This document shows positions 58,666 through 64,000 of a DNA stretch of 64,000 nt, in pieces. Source of the stretch: Humulus lupulus (taxonomy: Eukaryota; Streptophyta; Magnoliopsida; Rosales; Cannabaceae); the NCBI RefSeq assembly GCF_963169125.1, contig NC_084801.1, positions 112,061,061-112,125,060 on the forward strand, in the 5' to 3' direction. Under the pieces are notes generated by a model. That model made no database searches. It had not been told where the DNA came from and saw nothing but the letters and a program-made list of their open reading frames with translations. Both the position numbers and the translations under genes were made by a program. Within the stretch, counting starts at the first letter, position 1. Every line of letters begins with the position of its first letter.

Positions 58666-59133
58666 TTAAAAATCGGGATCTTCTACATCCGATCCTTCAT
58701 CTAGCATATCATTATCTATCTCCTTATAATCATCATTGTCTTGAGCCTCAAAATTTCCTCGGGGAAGATTCAAGAAGATCCTATGTTGTTGCTCATTAGT
58801 GAATTGAAACTCTAAATCATAGGTGAACTTAAGTATGAGAGAATAATATCTTAGGGCTGCTTGTAAGTCATCATCATTATTTATATTCTCCCATATTTCT
58901 TCTAAAGTTAAAATTGCTGAAGGAAAATCTTTTAAAAGCCTAATTACTAGGACATATTGTTCTGCAGCTCTCATCATGATTTGCTTAGACTCTTGAAGGT
59001 GACCTATCTCTTTGTGGAACAAGATCAATCTTCGAGTGATCTTTTCTAGTGCTCCTACGGTGTTCCTTGGCTCCCTTATTCTTTTTAAAGCCTTAATGGC
59101 TCGGATATCCTCATTGCTTAAAGCTCCGTTCAT
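58666..59133 (-). CDS. Extra small ORF between PBS and gag (Tekay-m), intact
   Basis: A 155-codon frame starts MNGALSNEDIRAIKALK about 150 bp downstream of the PBS and ends DMLDEGSDVEDPDF. It looks all-helical: basic near the N-terminus (RIREPRNT, KITRRLILF), central Leu/Ile-rich helices and a strongly acidic tail. There is no Cys pair, transmembrane segment or known retroelement motif. The homologous frame in the plus copy differs at many residues but keeps length and the acidic tail. It could be an accessory retrotransposon protein. No host gene family comes to mind. Confidence 0.6.
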   Translation of the reverse strand: MNGALSNEDIRAIKALKRIREPRNTVGALEKITRRLILFHKEIGHLQESKQIMMRAAEQYVLVIRLLKDFPSAILTLEEIWENINNDDDLQAALRYYSLILKFTYDLEFQFTNEQQHRIFLNLPRGNFEAQDNDDYKEIDNDMLDEGSDVEDPDF

Positions 59134-59267
59134 TCTTAACTGAAAACATAAACACTAAAGGTGTTAGCTATACACATAAGGAACATAACTAGTAACTTAA
59201 ACACTTACTTAGCGGTCCGATTCGGAGCTTTGAGCGTGTGTATCGAGGAGAACTTCATGCAAAAGAA

Positions 59268-59286
59268 CCGTTGCTCTGATACCAAC
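59268..59286 (-). other. Primer-binding site of Tekay-m
   Basis: On the minus strand the sequence after the LTR is GTTGGTATCAGAGCAACGG, complementary to the initiator tRNA-Met 3' end. Confidence 0.85.
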
Positions 59287-61169
59287 TGTAATGACCCACT
59301 ACTCTAGACTTTTTGGACCATTAACGAAACTATACATAAAACTTACATTTTTGCGAAAATACCATAATTTATCAGAAACTTGTAGAAACAAAGTTTACTT
59401 TCATAAAATAAGTAGGATATGGGTACCCATTGTCTTTAAAACAAAAATAACTTAAAAACTAAAAAGAATTACATTTAAAACCATAAAAACATAAAAAAGA
59501 CTACATCCTCGAATCGAATAACGCTCGGCCCCTTGACTCCATTCACCATCGATACACATCCTCTAAGCGTCACGAATCTTTCCACCTCTAAAGCTTATTT
59601 CCTGCACATAAACAGAAAGGAATGAGCCTAATGCCCAGCAAGGAAAAATCTAACACTTAATCATATACATAATTTCATAAGAAACATAAAAACTTAACAT
59701 AATACATATAACATACACTTATTATAATGGCCATTATTACTTGGGGTCCCATAGACTAAACAAGCATATGCCCATGGGATTAGTGGGGTCCTACTAGCTA
59801 AGTAGGTCATATGCCCATAACCCATTTGGGGTCTTGTTAGTCATATGAGTCATATGCCCAAGCCTACAAACATACACATATACATATCATAACACATTTG
59901 ATAGCATAAAACATAAGATAACATAAACATATAACATATTGATTCTAGCCTATTTTACTTACCAAAGTTACCGGGATATAATGGACTGAGTTGGGACTTT
60001 TTGGAACACTCCTAAAACCATAAGAAAGAGTGAGTCTAAAGAAAGGAGATGAAATGAAAGAGATGGAAAGACTAAACCATTTGAGAAACATGCTTACCGA
60101 ACTTATGTGCTCAAGAACTTAGATTCCCTAACCAAAATGAAGATTAAGGTTAGAGATTGAGTAGAAGACTATGAGAAAGAAAATAACATAATACAGAAAT
60201 GAACTAGAGTTTTGGTTACCTCAAAGACTTGAAAGACCAATCTACACCTCAACCGAAATACTATAGAACCTCACTTCCCAAAGTGTTTGATAAGCTTATG
60301 ATGTTTAAGCTTATGATTTTCCCAAACCAGGCGTTTACACTCTCACACTCACTTAACACTAGCAGCTTCTGAACTTAGAGCAAAAGGTGAATAATGGCTG
60401 GGTACTAGGTCCTATTTATAGAGTTTGGAGATGAAAAGATCTTGATTTTACTTGAATAAAAATAATGGCTTTTTAGGTGAAAATCATTTGAATAATCGTT
60501 CAGCAGAGGCTGAAGACTCGTTCAAAAGATGCTGGACTGTTGAAGGAGTTTGAATGGCTGAAGGGAAAAGAATTCAAAAGTGTTTGAAAACATGCTGGTC
60601 GAGGCGATATATCGCCCCCTATAGGCGATATATCGCCTGGACCATTATTCCCGAGGCGACAGTGCATCGATTCGTGTTTTCCGTATCTACGTGCTGCGAT
60701 ATATCGCCTCCTATAGCTGCGATATATCAGCACACGCTGAATATTTAAACACGAAATTACACATTTTTAGCTAAGTTTGAATGGAGTAAACAGCCTTGAC
60801 TAAGCCCTCAACGTATTCAAAGCGGCTGACTGACCCTATAACATTCAAACTTTACTCCATATTAAATTTAATCCCCAAAAATACTTAATCCTTAATCACC
60901 ATTCATAACATGTGTTTAAAATCCTATTGGTTGATGTCTAAACCTTATAATATAATAAATATAATCCTTAATATCAGTCACTTTAATCAAACCTTAGGTT
61001 ATACTTAATATTCTTAAACTATAGATTAAACTTAGAAAATCTATAAGTACTACTATGAGTGTCCAAATAATTCCCGGTCTGAACCAAAAATCCACAGTTA
61101 CAAAGATAATGCTATAAATACTATCATACTATTATCTATCTTAGCTAAGTAAATTTCTTGGACTCTACA
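59287..61169 (-). repeat. 5' LTR of Tekay-m
   Basis: TGTAATGACCC...GGACTCTACA, 1883 bp, followed by the TSD GTAGG. Palindromes GCGATATATCGC lie near 60603-60728 and the minus-strand TATA box CTATTTATAG near 60412. The frames at 60500-60748 are the LTR palindrome frames, not genes. Confidence 0.95.
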
Positions 61170-61174
61170 GTAGG

Positions 61175-61575
61175 GTCTACTTTTGTTTACAAAAAGTAAC
61201 TTTTTTTCTTTGGTTGTCTTTCCAAATATAAATTCCCATTAGGACATTGCATATTATATAAAGGCAGATGCATAGAACTTTTAATGAGCAGTTACTATGA
61301 ATTAAGTGTGGTGCGATTATTATTTGGTAGTTATGCTAGACACTTGTCCCTCCTTAGTGACTCTCATTGTCTATTTTGCCATTTCTGTCCTATTTTTTCT
61401 TAAGTTTTCTTAGTTCTGTTTCTGCTTTGATGTTGTTCTATTTTGATGTATTTATTTCATGTATAGGTATTATATATATACAAGGATATATGTACATCTG
61501 TTTGTGTCTCCAGATTTAGTTCTTTCCCTCTCACCCACGATCTCATTCTCTCTCTTTCTTTCTCTGTTGTTGCAG
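61175..61575 (+). other. CACTA interior right of the Tekay insertion, intron-like
   Basis: AT-rich, T-tract-rich sequence resembling plant intron. No coding fragment recognised. Confidence 0.35.
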
Positions 61576-61659
61576 ATGTTAGCATGGAGGTGGGACTGTG
61601 GGGATGGTGTTGTAACAGCGGGGACTTCAATGCGACTAGGGTACCGTTGCATTGAATAG
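61576..61659 (+). other. Unrecognised exon-like block
   Basis: An acceptor TGTTGCAG (61575) precedes a G-rich block whose frame reads MLAWRWDCGDGVVTAGTSMR and ends in TAG. It stands out from the AT-rich surroundings, but I cannot assign it to a gene. Confidence 0.25.
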
Positions 61660-61799
61660 TATTTTTATTTTTTTCTATGAAGTTTCAGGAAAGATAAATA
61701 CAACATTTAAATTTGTGATTAACTTATTTAGTTCTAGTTGGCCAAATTCTTAGACAATTCGCAGTTAATGTAATAGGGTGTTCATGTAAGATGTTAATG

Positions 61800-61980
61800 A
61801 TGTTGGGTATTATGGTCTTGCAACTAAGGTTCTATGGAGGGGTGCTGAGTGTTGGAATGAGTTTTTAAAGCTTTTGGGCGTTGCTGAAGCAGTAGAAGCA
61901 TCAATGGTTTCTGACCAGTTAAGCTCTGGAATTTCAGATTTTGATACTCACTTTCAAGGCCTCATAGTTCAGAAAATGTC
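61800..61980 (+). other. Unrecognised captured coding fragment
   Basis: An open frame of about 60 codons reads VGYYGLATKVLWRGAECWNE, FLKLLGVAEAVEASMVSDQL and SSGISDFDTHFQGLI. The composition is clearly protein-like and unlike the intronic sequence around it. No family recognised. Confidence 0.35.
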
Positions 61981-62322
61981 TCTTTCTCTCTCTCTCTATA
62001 TATATTTATATAACTGCAGTTGTCTCAACTTATTTCTATATTCTATTCCATATTTGTCATTTGTGAAATGTTGTGTTTTAACTAGTGTGAAGTATATGGT
62101 TGTTAGGTATCCATTTAACTGGCCTTGATTGTTTTCCTTTACTTATATTCCATTTATCAATTCAAGTTTTGCATCCCTATTCTGTCATCAAAAGATTTAT
62201 TCAGCTGTTGTGTATTCATGACAGACTTCTATTATATTTCTATGGTATGTGATATCGCATTGATTGTTAGAGATCTCGCTAGTTTCTATTAATACTTTGT
62301 ATTTTCTTGATTTATCTCTTAG

Positions 62323-62387
62323 TGATGATGACGACTCTGAGAATGAGTTGGCACTTGAAATTCAGCCATACTTGATGGAAGAAAAAT
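62323..62387 (+). other. Unrecognised acidic exon-like fragment
   Basis: Bounded by TCTCTTAG and AAAAAT^GTAAGA, it encodes an acidic start (DDDSENELALEIQPYLMEEK). The well-formed splice signals suggest a captured exon. No family recognised. Confidence 0.35.
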
Positions 62388-62525
62388 GTAAGACTGCAAT
62401 TCCTTTGTTAATAATGCTGTATTGTTTTTTTTGCCTCCCCTCATTGAAGTGCTCATGCTTTTGATATTTTTTTTCCCTGGAATTTTAATGATTTCTCATC
62501 TCCTTCTTCCTTTTTATTGTTTAAG

Positions 62526-62615
62526 TCAGATTTGACAGCAATAGGCCTTTTGTGGACTACAACTGGCTTTATTGCAAAGAGGATTACACATGGACCTGTG
62601 GAAGAAAGGGAAACA
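62526..62615 (+). pseudogene. Possible captured MON2 fragment
   Basis: The frame reads SDLTAIGLLWTTTGFIAKRI. The LTAIGLLW motif resembles the corresponding region of MON2, a large HEAT-repeat protein of endosome-Golgi traffic, related in form to Sec7 guanine-exchange factors. Only about 30 codons are present. Identification is from a short motif and is uncertain. Confidence 0.4.
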
Positions 62616-63346
62616 AGTATATGACAAGTGCACAACAAATGGACTCACAACAAAGACAAGTGCACAAAGGATGCTGAATTGAAGGATGGAGCAAGTTTCA
62701 TGCATGGTTTACTTTTATGTATCTTGTAATTTTTTGTTTTTCATTTTTGAAGTAAAAAATGTTCAAGATTATAAAACTTTATTATGTTATGCTTTCAAAC
62801 TTAAGTTAGACACATTCAGAGTTTGAATTAGTTATTATTTAATGTAATATTTATGGTTTATCAATCTCTTGAGAATTATATTTTATGATTAATTTTGATT
62901 TTTTTTTATCAAAATACAATAATGAAAATCTTTTAATTAAAAAAAAAACTTATAAGTACCATTATCACAATAAAAAACCTTAATATGTTATGATTTAGAA
63001 ACATATTATAAGCGTAAAAAATCGTTATGGTTTATATAATATAACAAACTAAAAATGTTATCAAAATAATCAAATGTAACAGTTGAAAAGTGTTATGAAA
63101 AAAGTACAAGATTAAACTTTAAATTTATAACCAAAAACTCTATCTAAATGTTATTATTTCAATATTATAGCACCTAAAAATGTGTTATTGAATAGTTTAA
63201 GATAACACCGAACATAACATTCAAAAACTGTTATAGAAAAGACTGGACTTTTAATAACAGGGGCTATGTTAGCATTTTCAGAAGTGCTATCAATAGTCCC
63301 GGTTAGCAGTTTTTAAGTGTTATGAATACTGTTTTTTCTTGTAGTG
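62616..63346 (+). repeat. Right subterminal region of the gene-capturing CACTA element
   Basis: AT-rich with many GTGTTATG, AACACC and TGTTATAG motifs, including AAAAGTGTTATG at about 63083 and CTGTTATAGAAAAG at about 63228, then TTTTTTCTTGTAGTG at the end. Such motif arrays are the binding sites for the TNPA-like protein in En/Spm elements. Confidence 0.55.
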
Positions 63347-63349
63347 TAA

Positions 63350-64000
63350 AGTAGTGTTATGATACACTTTATAATAACATACTTTCTGCATTATAGAAAA
63401 TAGTTTGCATAACATAATTTTATGCTTATAAACCAGTGTTATTGTAAAAGATACAATAACACATTTTTTGTATTATTCTAATATTTGGATAAGCTTGAAT
63501 TATTATTATATAAACTTGTACATTATAATTATTTTTTATTTCTTTAATTCAAACCCGCTTCATTTAATATACTTAAGACACCCTTAACATTGTACAAATA
63601 TATTTTTAAGTACAAATTATATGGTTCATAACACATATAACTAAATAATTGTGTCAAAATGCATTCAAGATTATCTAAAAAACAATAAAAAAGTCTTAAG
63701 ATATTCAACACTGCCTAATTAACATAAACAAAACATTCTCACAATAGTCAACAAAATAGTCTTAAAAAGTTGCATATTCAAAAGTAAAGGTAGGAATTCA
63801 TGATCTTCCAAATGTCAGCACACCAACGCCTTCAAAATCAGATTTTCTTTTGCACTTCACTTGTTGAATCTGGTAAATAAAACAAAAAAGAAACCAACAT
63901 TAGGAAAAAATATATTTTGATCTCTACTTAAATATTCAATCACTTATTTCAAATCTTACCATATGTTCTTTACTAGTTTTTGTTTAACAAATGCCATCCA
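63350..64000 (-). mobile_element. Continuation of the outer CACTA element
   Basis: After the TAA duplication, GTGTTAT/AATAACAC motifs continue, and a block (about 63435-63520) aligns in direct orientation with the left terminus (about 37215-37316). The sequence then becomes AT-rich with an apparent minus-strand terminal exon at 63798-63869. The rest of the element, including any transposase, would lie beyond 64000. Confidence 0.45.
63798..63869 (-). pseudogene. Possible terminal exon of an outer CACTA gene
   Basis: On the minus strand, an acceptor TTTACCAG is followed by exactly 24 codons, IQQVKCKRKSDFEG and VGVLTFGRS, then TGA. It is short but its frame, acceptor and higher GC suggest a last exon. 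Strand and position fit an element whose 3' end is at 37064. Confidence 0.35.

Larger units (their letters stand above)
42393..61169 (-). mobile_element. Tekay-type chromovirus, minus strand (Tekay-m), interrupted
   Basis: LTRs: 42393-43097 plus 52682-53864 (3' LTR, split) and 59287-61169 (5' LTR, 1883 bp). A perfect TSD GTAGG lies at 42388-42392 and 61170-61174. PBS, an extra ORF, gag, protease, RT, RNase H, integrase and chromodomain follow in the gypsy order on the minus strand. By eye the LTRs differ at roughly 27 positions plus a few indels. A second copy (43098-52676) is inserted in the 3' LTR. Without it the element is about 9.2 kb. Confidence 0.95.
37317..63346 (+). mobile_element. 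Gene-capturing CACTA-type element (about 7.2 kb without insertions)
   Basis: The left end CACTACAACAATTTTG (37317) is preceded by TAA. The right end ...TTTTTTCTTGTAGTG (63346) is followed by TAA, giving a 3 bp TSD. Inverted ends agree for CACTACAA and then diverge. AACACTT/GTGTTAT motifs crowd both subterminal regions. The interior holds exon-like fragments of several unrelated host genes on the plus strand and no recognisable transposase, so it is non-autonomous. A nested pair of Tekay retrotransposons fills 42393-61169. Confidence 0.6.

Noticed and set aside
61576..61659. LINE endonuclease motif (GDFNATR in an alternative frame)
   Set aside because: A single short motif with no other endonuclease or reverse transcriptase sequence nearby, followed at once by a stop.

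Overview
This is a gene-poor, transposon-dominated stretch of a higher-plant nuclear genome, most likely from a eudicot with a large genome. I cannot name the species from the sequence. I found no intact host gene, rRNA, tRNA or CRISPR array. Almost everything is LTR retrotransposon, solo LTR or CACTA DNA transposon, and many insertion boundaries can be read to the base because their target-site duplications (TSDs) survive.

Left part, 1-16.6 kb. The 3' end of a Tat-type Ty3/gypsy element (1-1423, plus strand) abuts a decayed minus-strand Ty1/copia element. The copia 3' LTR ends at 3311 and its gag starts near 13912. Three solo LTRs interrupt the copia coding region (3397-5683, TSD CAAAG; 5804-7740, TSD CCCGT; 9926-12286, near-perfect TSD). 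Its gag leader carries a ~700 bp tandem duplication, and one copy holds a fourth solo LTR (14685-15905, TSD CCTAT).

Middle part, 16.6-37 kb. A minus-strand Tat element (3' LTR 16645-17273) has gag, protease, YVDD reverse transcriptase, a second RNase H and integrase from 27.7 down to 23 kb. Between integrase and LTR lies a gene on the opposite strand with its own TATA box, a 5' leader with a splice donor and an internal intron. An LTR fragment breaks that gene. The Tat 5' end is fused to the gag/protease of a second gypsy element at about 27735. Next come a 2.6 kb LTR bordered by a primer-binding site on one side and a polypurine tract on the other, a very decayed gypsy integrase, an LTR scrap, and a gypsy pol that stops abruptly at 37063.

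Right part, 37-64 kb. This is a five-layer nest. The gypsy pol at 37063 is interrupted by a CACTA terminus (37064). A second CACTA-type element (37317-63346, TSD TAA) sits inside that. It carries exon fragments of unrelated host genes: a DRIP-like RING protein, COG7, the WAVE-complex subunit PIR/CYFIP, exportin XPO1, and probably a type IA topoisomerase and MON2. A minus-strand Tekay-type chromovirus (42393-61169, TSD GTAGG) sits inside that element, and a plus-strand copy of the same family (43098-52676, TSD GTTAC) sits inside its 3' LTR. By eye the LTR pairs differ by about 1.4% in the outer copy and 0.7% in the inner one, in agreement with the nesting order.

The items most worth pursuing are the gene-capturing CACTA element with its chimeric DRIP-COG7 reading frame, the antisense transcription unit inside the Tat elements, and an extra small ORF between primer-binding site and gag in both Tekay copies. 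All functional statements are read from sequence and family knowledge. No search or alignment program was run.
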